Source: an uncultured Selenomonadales bacterium
Lineage (GTDB): Bacteria > Bacillota > Negativicutes > Selenomonadales > Selenomonadaceae
Length of the DNA stretch: 64,000 bases
Assembly (NCBI GenBank): GCA_937901445.1
Contig: CALDHY010000072.1
Coordinates: 1 to 64,000, forward strand
Direction: 5' to 3'
Shown piece after piece: positions 34,848-43,769 of this stretch (position 1 is the first letter of the stretch; each line of letters opens with the position of its first letter). The notes under the pieces were generated by a model that saw nothing but the letters and a program-made list of their open reading frames with translations, was not told the origin of the DNA and ran no database searches. The position numbers and the translations under genes were made by a program.

Positions 34848-35498
34848 ATGAAAATTTTAGGACTTAACGGAAGCCCGCGCCTTAAAGGTAACAGCGTCCA
34901 ACTTTTGACTGAAGCACTTCACGGCGCAAATGACGCAGGAGCCGAAACTGAACTTATCAGCTTGTACGGTATGAATTTTAAAGGCTGTCGCAGTTGTTTT
35001 GCCTGTAAGCGCAAATCGCCTTTTTATGGCAAAGGCTGCGCGATTAAAGACGATTTTACCGGCGTAATGGAAAAGTTATTGGCGGCTGACGCGTGGATTT
35101 TTGCCACGCCAATTTATAACGGGCATATGTCAAGCAGTATGAGCGCGTTACTGGAAAGATTTTATTTTTCACATCACAATTACGACGCGCATGAAAGAAT
35201 GGTTGGAAAAGAATATCCCAGCGTTTTAATTTACAGCATGAACGGCAACCCTGATTTTATGAACAAAATGGGCGTTGAAAATTCTTGCAAGTACGACGCT
35301 TTTTTGTTTGAAAATGCTTTTGGCAGTTGTAAATATATGGTTGCCAATGCAACTTTGCAATTCGACGATTACAGCAAATATCACACTGCGGCTGTTCCTG
35401 TCGAAAAGAAAATGAAATACAACGCCGAACATTTCCCGCAAGATTTACAGCGCGCTTATGAAATGGGCAGAGAATTAATTTCCAGGATAAATCTTTGA
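34848..35498 (+). CDS. NADPH-dependent FMN reductase / flavodoxin-like protein
   Basis: A 216-residue flavin reductase: LGLNGSPRLKGNSVQLL is the phosphate-binding loop and ATPIYNGHMSSSMSALLERF the flavin site. The segment GCRSCFACKRKSPFYGKGC carries a Cys cluster common in iron-sulfur flavoproteins of anaerobes, so an Fe-S centre is possible. AAAGGAAAA precedes the ATG. Confidence 0.82.
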   Translation: MKILGLNGSPRLKGNSVQLLTEALHGANDAGAETELISLYGMNFKGCRSCFACKRKSPFYGKGCAIKDDFTGVMEKLLAADAWIFATPIYNGHMSSSMSALLERFYFSHHNYDAHERMVGKEYPSVLIYSMNGNPDFMNKMGVENSCKYDAFLFENAFGSCKYMVANATLQFDDYSKYHTAAVPVEKKMKYNAEHFPQDLQRAYEMGRELISRINL

Positions 35499-35507
35499 GG
35501 TACGAAA

Positions 35508-36098
35508 ATGGAAACTCTTGAAGCAATTTTGTCGCGCAGGAGTACACGCAGCTACACGCCCGCGCCGGTTGAATCTGAAAAACTTCAAAAAATTATCGAC
35601 GCGGGCAGGTACGCTCCGAGCGGCGGCAACAATCAGACTAATCATTTTCTGGTTGTTCAAAATCCTGAAGTCTTGAAAAAACTTGCAATGCTTGCCGAGT
35701 CCGCCTTTGCAAAAATGGAAGTTACAGAAAATACTTATTCAAGCTTGAAAAGCTCAATTCTTCAATCCAAAAAAGGCGGATATATTTTTTATTATCATGC
35801 GCCGGTTTTAATTATCGTCGCCAATCAGAAAAATTACGGCAACAACATTGCAGATTGTGCGGTTGCCGTTGAAAATATGATGGTTGCCGCCAATGCGCTT
35901 GACTTGGGCAGTTGCTGGATTAATCAATTGAAGTGGCTGAATGAAGACGCGGAAATTTTAGAATACCTGCGCGAAATGGGCTTGAAAGAAAATGAGCGCG
36001 TTTATGCGTCAATGGTTGTAGGTTATGCAAAGTCTGCGGACGGAAAACCTAACAGAAAAGCGTTGCCGCGCAAAGGTAACGAAGTAACATTTATTTAG
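35508..36098 (+). CDS. Nitroreductase-family protein
   Basis: A 196-residue FMN enzyme. RRSTRSYTPAPVE, AGRYAPSGGNNQTNHFLVV and a mid-region DCAVAVENMMVAANALDLGSCW are hallmark nitroreductase segments. It starts 10 bp after the FMN reductase stop, so both are probably co-translated. It would reduce nitro, quinone or other electrophilic substrates. Confidence 0.88.
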   Translation: METLEAILSRRSTRSYTPAPVESEKLQKIIDAGRYAPSGGNNQTNHFLVVQNPEVLKKLAMLAESAFAKMEVTENTYSSLKSSILQSKKGGYIFYYHAPVLIIVANQKNYGNNIADCAVAVENMMVAANALDLGSCWINQLKWLNEDAEILEYLREMGLKENERVYASMVVGYAKSADGKPNRKALPRKGNEVTFI

Positions 36099-36110
36099 GA
36101 GTGATTTAAA

Positions 36111-36446
36111 ATGATGGTTCACCATGAAAAAATCGAAAAGAAAGAAATTAACCCCGGCGTAGTCTTCCAATATCTCGGCAAGGGTACGCTGATGAACGTT
36201 TTTCACTGGAATATGGCTGACGGCTCCAAAGTTGCAATGCATACGCACGAAAGTGAACAGTTCGGCTATTGCATCAAGGGCGGCTTTATCATTGTTGAAG
36301 ACGGCAAAGAATATCAAATTGGCGCGGGCGATGCTTACTTTATCCCGCCGAATGTTCCTCATTCTTTTGTAGCTGTTGGCGATACTGAAGCTATTGACGT
36401 TTTCAACCCGATTAAAAGCCCCATTCCCGACGGTCGCGACGCTTGA
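36111..36446 (+). CDS. Cupin-domain protein
   Basis: A 111-residue single cupin: MHTHESEQFGYCIKGG (metal ligands His, His, Glu) and PPNVPHSF in the second motif. It is a small metal-binding beta-barrel, either an enzyme or a sensor. AGGAGTGATTTAAA precedes the ATG. It is the last gene of the redox run. Confidence 0.82.
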   Translation: MMVHHEKIEKKEINPGVVFQYLGKGTLMNVFHWNMADGSKVAMHTHESEQFGYCIKGGFIIVEDGKEYQIGAGDAYFIPPNVPHSFVAVGDTEAIDVFNPIKSPIPDGRDA

Positions 36447-36455
36447 GGTAAAATT

Positions 36456-38117
36456 ATGGATTATATTTTTGACGCTAAAAATAATTTGTTTTGGGAAGTT
36501 AAAAGTTTTGACGCTGACGACGACCGCTATTTTAAGCGCAAAATGACTTGGGAAGATTTTCAAAATTATATTAAAAATCTCAATGAAAAAAATTACGGCG
36601 GCTTCAATGATTGGCGCGCTCCTTCACGTGCAGAAATGCGCACGCTGATTAAGTACGGCAAAGTTAATCCCGCCTTTGACGCAGAAATTTTTCAAAGTCT
36701 TTTGCCTGACAATTATTGGTGCGGCTTCACTTCCTACGCTCTGCGCGAAGATTGCGGTTGGGTTATCAATTTAAATTTGGGCGCGTCAACAACTCAAAGT
36801 AAGACGCTGAAAAGTTACGGCGTGGCGGTGCGCGGCGAAAAACAACACGACGGTACAGCGCGTTTCATTGACAACGGCGACGGCACAATTACTGACACCG
36901 TTGCAAAATTAATGTGGCAAAAAGAACAGCCCGCGCCCAAAAGTTACAATGACGTTCAAGAAATGCTTAAAACTTTTGAACTTGCCGGTTACAAAGATTG
37001 GCGACTTCCCACAATGTATGAAATTGGATTAATCTTTGATGAAACTTACGAAAATGGAAATTGGTACTACGACAAATTTTTTGAATGCGACAAGTTAAAG
37101 CCGCCGCTCTTGCAACATATCACGGCAAATCTTTTTGAAAATACCTACGTTTGGATAATGAATTTTAATTTCGGCTATGAGGGTTATTACGGCGAAAAAT
37201 TTATACCGCTTTGTTATCGCCTTGTAAGAAATTTGGAAACTGTCGCGCAGGACAAATTTCAAATGCCGAGCGGCGGGCAAAAAGAAATTTTCGACTACAA
37301 GGGAAATGTTACCGGCGTCAATGAAAATTTCGGCGCAACTGATTTTGTAGTTTATGACAATTTTATTTTTGACAAGAAAACCGGCTTAAGTTACGAAAAA
37401 AATTCTGCCGGTACTTTTACATTTGAAGAGGCGCAGGAACATATTAAAAAATTGAACGCGGCAAATTTCGGCGGCAAAAATGATTGGCGTTTACCGAGCA
37501 TTGACGAGCTTAGATTTATTGCAGACTACAGCAAACAGAATCCCGCCGTTTTTGACGAATTTCAAAGTTACGTTGCGCCAATTTTTTACTGGACGGGCGA
37601 AGAACACGCCGTTACAAAAAATACCCGCGCTTGGGTTATTTATTTTGGTTACGGTTGCACGGTGCCGATTGATAAAAATCAAAAGTGCGGCGTCATTGCA
37701 GTTAGCGGCGGCTATGTAAATCTGCGCGACCGCTCGGAAAATCGCTACAAAATTGAAAACGGTGTAGTAATTGATACTTTTACAAATTTAATGTGGTTGC
37801 AGCAGGAATTCCCATTGATGAGCGTTGCCGAAATTGAAAAGCTTTTCGCCGAAAATGAATTTGCGGGGCAAAAAGGCTGGCGTCTTCCGGATTTGAAGGA
37901 ACTTTCAACCATTTTCAACCGCACGGCTGAAGGCGGGCGTTGGTTCGATGAAAAATTATTCCCCGATATTTATGACGGTCCTGGAATGTTTTTATTGGCG
38001 CGTGAAACTTTCAACGGTATGTACAACTGGGGCTGTAATATGAAATTTGCTTACGACGGCTACTACGCCGACAGATTCAGCGGTAAATATCGTGTCAAGG
38101 CAGTGAAAAATTTGTAG
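36456..38117 (+). CDS. Multi-repeat DUF1566 (Lcl-type) protein
   Basis: A 553-residue protein built of four DUF1566/Lcl-like units, recognisable by the recurring WR(A/L)P motif: NDWRAPSRAEMRTL, KDWRLPTMYEIGLI, NDWRLPSIDELRFI and KGWRLPDLKELSTI. Each unit also has a TW/LMW element and a WI/WV strand before VR or YR. No signal peptide is visible, unlike many members found on surfaces. It starts 9 bp after the cupin stop. Function unknown; the fold is usually taken as a C-type-lectin-like binding module. Confidence 0.75.
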   Translation: MDYIFDAKNNLFWEVKSFDADDDRYFKRKMTWEDFQNYIKNLNEKNYGGFNDWRAPSRAEMRTLIKYGKVNPAFDAEIFQSLLPDNYWCGFTSYALREDCGWVINLNLGASTTQSKTLKSYGVAVRGEKQHDGTARFIDNGDGTITDTVAKLMWQKEQPAPKSYNDVQEMLKTFELAGYKDWRLPTMYEIGLIFDETYENGNWYYDKFFECDKLKPPLLQHITANLFENTYVWIMNFNFGYEGYYGEKFIPLCYRLVRNLETVAQDKFQMPSGGQKEIFDYKGNVTGVNENFGATDFVVYDNFIFDKKTGLSYEKNSAGTFTFEEAQEHIKKLNAANFGGKNDWRLPSIDELRFIADYSKQNPAVFDEFQSYVAPIFYWTGEEHAVTKNTRAWVIYFGYGCTVPIDKNQKCGVIAVSGGYVNLRDRSENRYKIENGVVIDTFTNLMWLQQEFPLMSVAEIEKLFAENEFAGQKGWRLPDLKELSTIFNRTAEGGRWFDEKLFPDIYDGPGMFLLARETFNGMYNWGCNMKFAYDGYYADRFSGKYRVKAVKNL

Positions 38118-38147
38118 GATTTTAAAAGAGTCACGGAGGATTTCAAA

Positions 38148-40679
38148 ATGAGAAAATATAAGCGGTATATCAATCGCAAAAATTTAATTGCACTGGGCGC
38201 GGCTCTTGCTTTAGGTTTAAGCAGTTCGGCTTATGCATCAGAGGCTATTACTGTTGGAGAAGGTACGGAAGATTCGCCGGTTTATGCTGAAAACCCCGCC
38301 GGCAATACCATTGACAGCTATAACATTTTTAAACAGTCTATGAATGGTCTTGAAATTTATATGTTTTACGCTTTTGCCTCCCTTCAAGACCCTTCAGCGT
38401 TTGTCTTAATTACTGATTCTACTGATAACGTTCCGTTAAATTTTATGGGCAGTTATGCTCACCTTACAAATAACGGTACAATTTCGCTCCATTTTAAAGA
38501 TATGGCGGAAAAATATTCCGATATATCAACTTCAGGAGCTATGATGGGGCGCGGTATGTGGGCTTATCAATATTCAAGCCTTACAAATAACGGCAATATT
38601 TATGTTGTAATGGACCCTGAAGATACGGAGTCCACTACAGGATATTATTTTCACGCAATGTACGGCGCAGAGCACAGCACCGTTACCAATAACGGTTTAA
38701 TATCTATTACAGGTCCCGGCAGCTTGCGTTCAAATCTGCGCGGTATGACAAGTACTGCCTCAAATTTAACGCTTAGAAATTACGGCACAATACTCATGGA
38801 CGTAGACACTGCAGATATTGCGCGGGCTGTTGCGGGTACAGGCGAGGCTGACAACGTTTTTGAAAACTACGGTACAATTAACATTCACTCCAATGCTCAT
38901 ATTTACAGCATGGCGGGTAAAAGCAATACTCGACTTGCAAACTACGGAAAAATTATAGCGGTAGTTGACGCCACTTCCGACAGAGCCGCAAGAATAGCTG
39001 ACGCCGGTCTGACTATGGCGGGACCTTCGGCTTTTGGTATGGTTCTTATTGGCGGTTGTAATTCCCCTTACAAAGACACTGACGGTACTGTGGTTGGCGA
39101 TTATAATTATTACGGTCTGCATAATTACGGAGTTATTGATCTTTCCGTGATTGGCGATTATACCGAGGCTACTACCCCTGTCTATGGTTTTTACCTCAAC
39201 AATTACACTGCCAATTCTAATCGAGATACCGGTGTTACTACCGCGTCTGTTTTCGATACCGGTATTTGGGGAATAAGCAACACCGGTGTTATTAATCTTT
39301 CAACTGTCATTCAACCTTCAGAAGAAAATAATTACACTGTAAAAAAAGCTGAAATTGGTATTAACAGTGATCTTGCTCCCTCGCCAATCAATCCTGTTCA
39401 TGCAAAAATTGGCGATTGGGCAACAACTCTGCGCGACTTCGGCACAACACAAGATTTTATCCACGTATCAAGAAATATTGGAGACAGCTCCAAACTTTAT
39501 CAACAATCCCTTGATTTTTCGGATACAAATTTAATTTTGCGCCCTGCCGAAAATTACACGGCGGGAACTTCCTACCTTGTTTCAAAAGATACGCTTATTA
39601 CCAACGTTGACTACTTCGGCGACGAACTCGATACTTTCATGGATGTAACCGGTTTTGATTCAATGACGTATAGCGCGGAAATGTCAGACTTTATAACAAC
39701 AAACGTAACTGCAGATTCAGCTAATGGCGGTTATCAAGTTTCGCTCGTACCGAATAATACCGGCAAAACTAAAGGTTTAATTTCTGCCGCCGCAATGGGA
39801 GCTGTAGATTTTACCCGCGCCAATATGGATCAGATTGAACACGAACTTGAAAGAAATGACAGACTCCATCAAAAATGGTTTATCACGCCTTACTATTCAA
39901 AATTCAAACGTGATGAGGGTATGGACGGGCACGCGCACGGCTATATTATCGGCTCTGATTGGAAAGTTGGCGAAAAATCCTACTTAGGTATTCATGGTTC
40001 TTATGCATTGGGCAGCGCAGACAATGGGATTTATTCGGCTGACAGCAGCTTAAAGAGTTTTACCGGCGGCTTGCACTACACAATTTACCCCAATGAAGAT
40101 AAAAATTGGATTCGCACGCAAGCAACGTACTTTCATAACAGCGGAGATACTTCCTACAGAATGAACACCGACACAAGCACTTTAAACGGCAAGAGTTCAA
40201 ATAAATCTAATGGCGTTTATCTTTCTGCAAATTACGGCTTTAAAAATGAACTTTCGGAGAAAAATGAATTGCGCTCGGAAGTCGGCTTGTCTTATTTGAG
40301 TATGAGCGATTCGCCAACAATTCATTGGAGTTTGCTTGATGCCAATATTCCGGGCTACGATATGAAGTTTGACAAGTATAACGCGCTCCATGCAACCGCC
40401 AAAACTTCATTGATTCACAAATTTTCAGAGGGCGAAGATGGCGGCAGTTTGTTAGCGTCATTGGGAGTTCGCGGGCGTCTTGCCGGTAAAAAAGTACAAA
40501 TGAATATGATGAATACAGATTACGGCGATTCAGTGCGTGAAGATTCGGTGCAAGGATTGGTTGAACTTTCTTACCGCCACAAAATTAATAAATTTTATGT
40601 TGACGCCGGTTATCAAGGAATTTTCGGCGGCGATTCCAAAAATCACTTGTTCCATACCGCTTTAAAATGGTCATTCTAA
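38148..40679 (+). CDS. Autotransporter (type Va) with beta-barrel
   Basis: An 843-residue protein with a signal peptide (to about Ala30, SSSAYASEA), a passenger with repeated LTNNG/NYG-type turns expected to form a beta-helix (50-550), and a C-terminal barrel of about 280 residues ending in the aromatic residue (FHTALKWSF). GGAGG lies 10 bp before the ATG. It is an outer-membrane or surface protein. A shortened paralogue follows at once. The passenger has no obvious protease or esterase motif. Confidence 0.87.
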   Translation: MRKYKRYINRKNLIALGAALALGLSSSAYASEAITVGEGTEDSPVYAENPAGNTIDSYNIFKQSMNGLEIYMFYAFASLQDPSAFVLITDSTDNVPLNFMGSYAHLTNNGTISLHFKDMAEKYSDISTSGAMMGRGMWAYQYSSLTNNGNIYVVMDPEDTESTTGYYFHAMYGAEHSTVTNNGLISITGPGSLRSNLRGMTSTASNLTLRNYGTILMDVDTADIARAVAGTGEADNVFENYGTINIHSNAHIYSMAGKSNTRLANYGKIIAVVDATSDRAARIADAGLTMAGPSAFGMVLIGGCNSPYKDTDGTVVGDYNYYGLHNYGVIDLSVIGDYTEATTPVYGFYLNNYTANSNRDTGVTTASVFDTGIWGISNTGVINLSTVIQPSEENNYTVKKAEIGINSDLAPSPINPVHAKIGDWATTLRDFGTTQDFIHVSRNIGDSSKLYQQSLDFSDTNLILRPAENYTAGTSYLVSKDTLITNVDYFGDELDTFMDVTGFDSMTYSAEMSDFITTNVTADSANGGYQVSLVPNNTGKTKGLISAAAMGAVDFTRANMDQIEHELERNDRLHQKWFITPYYSKFKRDEGMDGHAHGYIIGSDWKVGEKSYLGIHGSYALGSADNGIYSADSSLKSFTGGLHYTIYPNEDKNWIRTQATYFHNSGDTSYRMNTDTSTLNGKSSNKSNGVYLSANYGFKNELSEKNELRSEVGLSYLSMSDSPTIHWSLLDANIPGYDMKFDKYNALHATAKTSLIHKFSEGEDGGSLLASLGVRGRLAGKKVQMNMMNTDYGDSVREDSVQGLVELSYRHKINKFYVDAGYQGIFGGDSKNHLFHTALKWSF

Positions 40680-40706
40680 ATTTTGTTTCACGAAAGAAGA
40701 ATTACG

Positions 40707-42203
40707 ATGAAACGTTCCAAAAAATGGAAAAATTTACTCGTGGGGTTAATTATGGCAAGTATTGCCGGAACTTCACCCTTAGCGTATGCCGAAAATGAAA
40801 TTACTGTCGGTGCCGGTACAGAAAATTCCCCAATTACGGCAGAAAACAGCAACGTTATAGAAAGTGAAAAAATTTTTGAGTTTGTAAAATACAGTAAGGC
40901 AATGCCGAATAAAAATTTGCACATTTCATTTTATGGTATGGCGTCATTCGTTAAAGACACCGGCAAATTTGCAACCGCAATTTCACAATCTGCGGGCGAT
41001 TATGTCAACCTTACAAATGACGGCGTAATAAATATGCACTTCAAAGATATGGCGGCGCGGTATGCAGCTGAAATTGACACGGCAAAAGATACAAGCAAAA
41101 AATATGACGGCTTAGTCGGCTGGTGTATGTTTGCAGGGGAACATTCGACCTTGTGCAATAACGGCGATATAAATATTTTCTATGACCAAGCGGACGCAAA
41201 TTCAGGGAATAAATTGCTCGTTCATGCAATGTACGTACACGACAACTCAAAAATGATAAACAACGGCAATATCAATATAACCGGCGCGGGAAGTAATGGA
41301 ACTGAAATACGCGGAATGACTACCGAATACGGCAAATTGATAATTGAAAATAACGGCTCTATTTTTATTGATGTAAAACAATCGTCAATGTCGCGGGCTT
41401 TTTCCTCACTTGGTATAGGCAGTTACATGATAAACAACGGGGAAATTTTTAATAGAAGTAATTGCATAGTTTTTGGTATGCTTGCCGATGTTGGAACAAG
41501 ATTAATCAACAATGGAACGGTAACCGTAATTTCTGAAGGGCAAATCAGCCAAAAAATAGCGGGACCGACGCCGGATTATGTACTTGAATCTTCAGGCGCG
41601 TATGGTATGACTTACTCTCCAACTTCCGCCGGTGGTTTTAACAGAATGATAAATCGCGGCAAGGTAATTGTAAAAGTTCAAGCAAATAAAAATTCTCGCC
41701 CCGATTCTGTTGCCGCCGGAATGTTGGTAATGAACTCCAGAAAAAATCCCGCGCCTTTAGTTTTGGAAAATACCGGCGTTATCGAAGTTTCTTCCAATCT
41801 TAAACCGAGCGAAGGCAATAACTATCTTGTACGCGCTTCTGAAATTGCCGTCAATGCGCTTGTAAAAAAATGGGAAAATACAAACGTTCAACTTTCGACG
41901 TGGGCAACAAACCTGCGCGACTTCGGCAAGAAAAAAGATTTTATTCAGGCGCGGAATTGCTCCATTGATTTTTCAAATGCAAAATTAATCCTTCGCGCAG
42001 ATAAAAATTATAAACTCGGCACGGTTTACAGAATTGCGCCCGAAACTTTAATTGCGCCGCTTGACGGAAAAACTTTGGCAGATTCAAACATAGTTGTTAA
42101 AAATTTTGAAGCTATAACTTTCAGCGCGGACGATTCAAAATTAAAAGTTGTTGCCAAAAAAAATTCTGACGGCAGTTTTAACGTAAGCTTGATTTCAAAA
42201 TAA
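40707..42203 (+). CDS. Autotransporter passenger paralogue lacking the beta-barrel
   Basis: About 498 residues. The signal peptide (KNLLVGLIMASIAGTSPLAYA) and the passenger match the upstream protein segment by segment (EITVGAGTENSPI, LTNDGVINMHFKDMAARY, STWATNLRDFG), but the protein ends at DGSFNVSLISK, where the other continues into linker and barrel. The stop is clean and the carboxylesterase gene follows within 20 bp, so no barrel remnant is left. ATG at 40707 is preferred; the in-frame TTG at 40683 has no ribosome site. It might be periplasmic, released, or partner to the full protein. Confidence 0.8.
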   Translation: MKRSKKWKNLLVGLIMASIAGTSPLAYAENEITVGAGTENSPITAENSNVIESEKIFEFVKYSKAMPNKNLHISFYGMASFVKDTGKFATAISQSAGDYVNLTNDGVINMHFKDMAARYAAEIDTAKDTSKKYDGLVGWCMFAGEHSTLCNNGDINIFYDQADANSGNKLLVHAMYVHDNSKMINNGNINITGAGSNGTEIRGMTTEYGKLIIENNGSIFIDVKQSSMSRAFSSLGIGSYMINNGEIFNRSNCIVFGMLADVGTRLINNGTVTVISEGQISQKIAGPTPDYVLESSGAYGMTYSPTSAGGFNRMINRGKVIVKVQANKNSRPDSVAAGMLVMNSRKNPAPLVLENTGVIEVSSNLKPSEGNNYLVRASEIAVNALVKKWENTNVQLSTWATNLRDFGKKKDFIQARNCSIDFSNAKLILRADKNYKLGTVYRIAPETLIAPLDGKTLADSNIVVKNFEAITFSADDSKLKVVAKKNSDGSFNVSLISK

Positions 42204-42219
42204 TTTGGCGGTGGTCAAT

Positions 42220-43755
42220 TTGAAAAAGGTCTACCTAATTTTCTTTGCAATATTGGCACTGTTACTGAAAATAAATTTTGCAGAAGCCGCCGCAACTCCA
42301 ATAATTCAAATCGACAGCGGCAAAATTCAAGGCGTAATTGAAAGCGGCGTGGAATGTTATAAAGGTATTCCCTACGCCGCGCCGCCCGTCGGTAATTTGC
42401 GCTGGCGTCCGCCTGTTGCCCCTGAAAGTTGGAGCGGTGTTAGGCAGGTTACAGAATATGCAAATTATTCGGCGCAAAAAGACGACTTAAGCTTTTTCTC
42501 GACGCCCGGCGGCAATGAAGATTGTTTGTACTTGAATGTTTTTGTACCGCAAAATTCCCAAAATAAAAAGTTGCCGGTATTTTTCTGGATTCATGGCGGC
42601 GCGTTATCGGTAGGTTCTTCAAATGATTATGACCCTGTGCCGCTTGCAAAAATTGGCGAAAGTATCGTTGTAACTTTCAATTTCAGATTGGGCGTTTTGG
42701 GATTTTTCGCTCATCCCGCTCTTGATAACGAAGGACACGCCGCAATTAATTATGGTTTAATGGATCAAGTCGCCGCGTTGGATTGGGTGCAAAAAAATAT
42801 TTCGCAATTCGGCGGAGACCCAAATAAAGTTACAATCGCCGGACAATCTACCGGCGCGCAAAGTGTTTTGGCTTTAATGACTTCACCTAAGGCAAAAGGA
42901 AAATTTCAAGCGGCTGTAAGTATGAGCGGCAGTACAATTATTGCTGAATCCTTAACAAAAAAGGAAGCCGAAAATCGCGGTGTACAATTTGCCACTCGCG
43001 CAGGACTTAAAAATGCAACCGCTGAAGATTTAAGAAATTTAAGTGTCGAAGAAATTTTGAAGGCTCAATCTAAACAAAATTTCGCTGTTGACGGCGAATA
43101 CATTACAGAAAATATAGGAACGGCTTTATTAAGCGGGCGCGTCAATGATGTAATTTTGATAAGCGGCATAACTCACAATGAAGGCTCTTTTGTAATGAGC
43201 GTTACCGAAAATTTGACCGGCAAAACTTTTTCTGCAGATATGTACAAAAAAACAGTTGAAGATGTTCAAGGGCAGTTAAATAAAAGCGCGCAAAAAATTT
43301 TGGCAGAATATCCGCTTGAAAGGTATTCAACACCGGCTGAAACTTGCGCCAACATTTTTACTGACGGTTGGTTTGCATTGACGGTTGAAAAAATGAATGA
43401 CGCGCTTTCAAAAAAAATCCCTGTTTATGCTTACGAATTCAGCGACGTAACCGCGCCGCCGTATTTTCCGGCAAGCTTTAAACAGGGCGCGGCTCATACT
43501 TACGATATACCGTATATTTTTTGGGGATTTAACGGCAGCTCTTCACTTTCCACAAAATTAAATCCTAAACAAGAAAAATTATCCCGCGAAATGATAAATT
43601 ACTGGACGCACGCCTTAGACTTGCCGAATCAAAAAAAATGGACGCCTTACCAATCAAAATTGCAAAACTATTTTATATTCAAACTCGGAAAATCTAAAAT
43701 GGAGCGCGGCAAATTTGCAAAGCGTCACAAGTTAGATTTCTGGAAAAATCAATAA
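42220..43755 (+). CDS. Secreted type-B carboxylesterase
   Basis: A ~511-residue alpha/beta hydrolase with signal peptide (KKVYLIFFAILALLLKINFAEAA). Family signatures: NEDCLYLNVFVP, oxyanion-hole HGGALSVGS, nucleophile Ser in GQSTGAQS, Glu in a GITHNEGSF-type segment and His in GAAHTYDIPYIF. It hydrolyses carboxylic esters, probably in the periplasm. TTG at 42220 fits the GGCGGTGG site at 42207-42214; the open frame starts five codons earlier. Confidence 0.87.
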   Translation: MKKVYLIFFAILALLLKINFAEAAATPIIQIDSGKIQGVIESGVECYKGIPYAAPPVGNLRWRPPVAPESWSGVRQVTEYANYSAQKDDLSFFSTPGGNEDCLYLNVFVPQNSQNKKLPVFFWIHGGALSVGSSNDYDPVPLAKIGESIVVTFNFRLGVLGFFAHPALDNEGHAAINYGLMDQVAALDWVQKNISQFGGDPNKVTIAGQSTGAQSVLALMTSPKAKGKFQAAVSMSGSTIIAESLTKKEAENRGVQFATRAGLKNATAEDLRNLSVEEILKAQSKQNFAVDGEYITENIGTALLSGRVNDVILISGITHNEGSFVMSVTENLTGKTFSADMYKKTVEDVQGQLNKSAQKILAEYPLERYSTPAETCANIFTDGWFALTVEKMNDALSKKIPVYAYEFSDVTAPPYFPASFKQGAAHTYDIPYIFWGFNGSSSLSTKLNPKQEKLSREMINYWTHALDLPNQKKWTPYQSKLQNYFIFKLGKSKMERGKFAKRHKLDFWKNQ

Positions 43756-43769
43756 AGGACAAATATTTA

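Noticed and set aside
36456..38117. Surface adhesin call for the DUF1566 repeat protein
   Set aside because: No signal peptide or anchor is visible, so only the domain repeats are reported.
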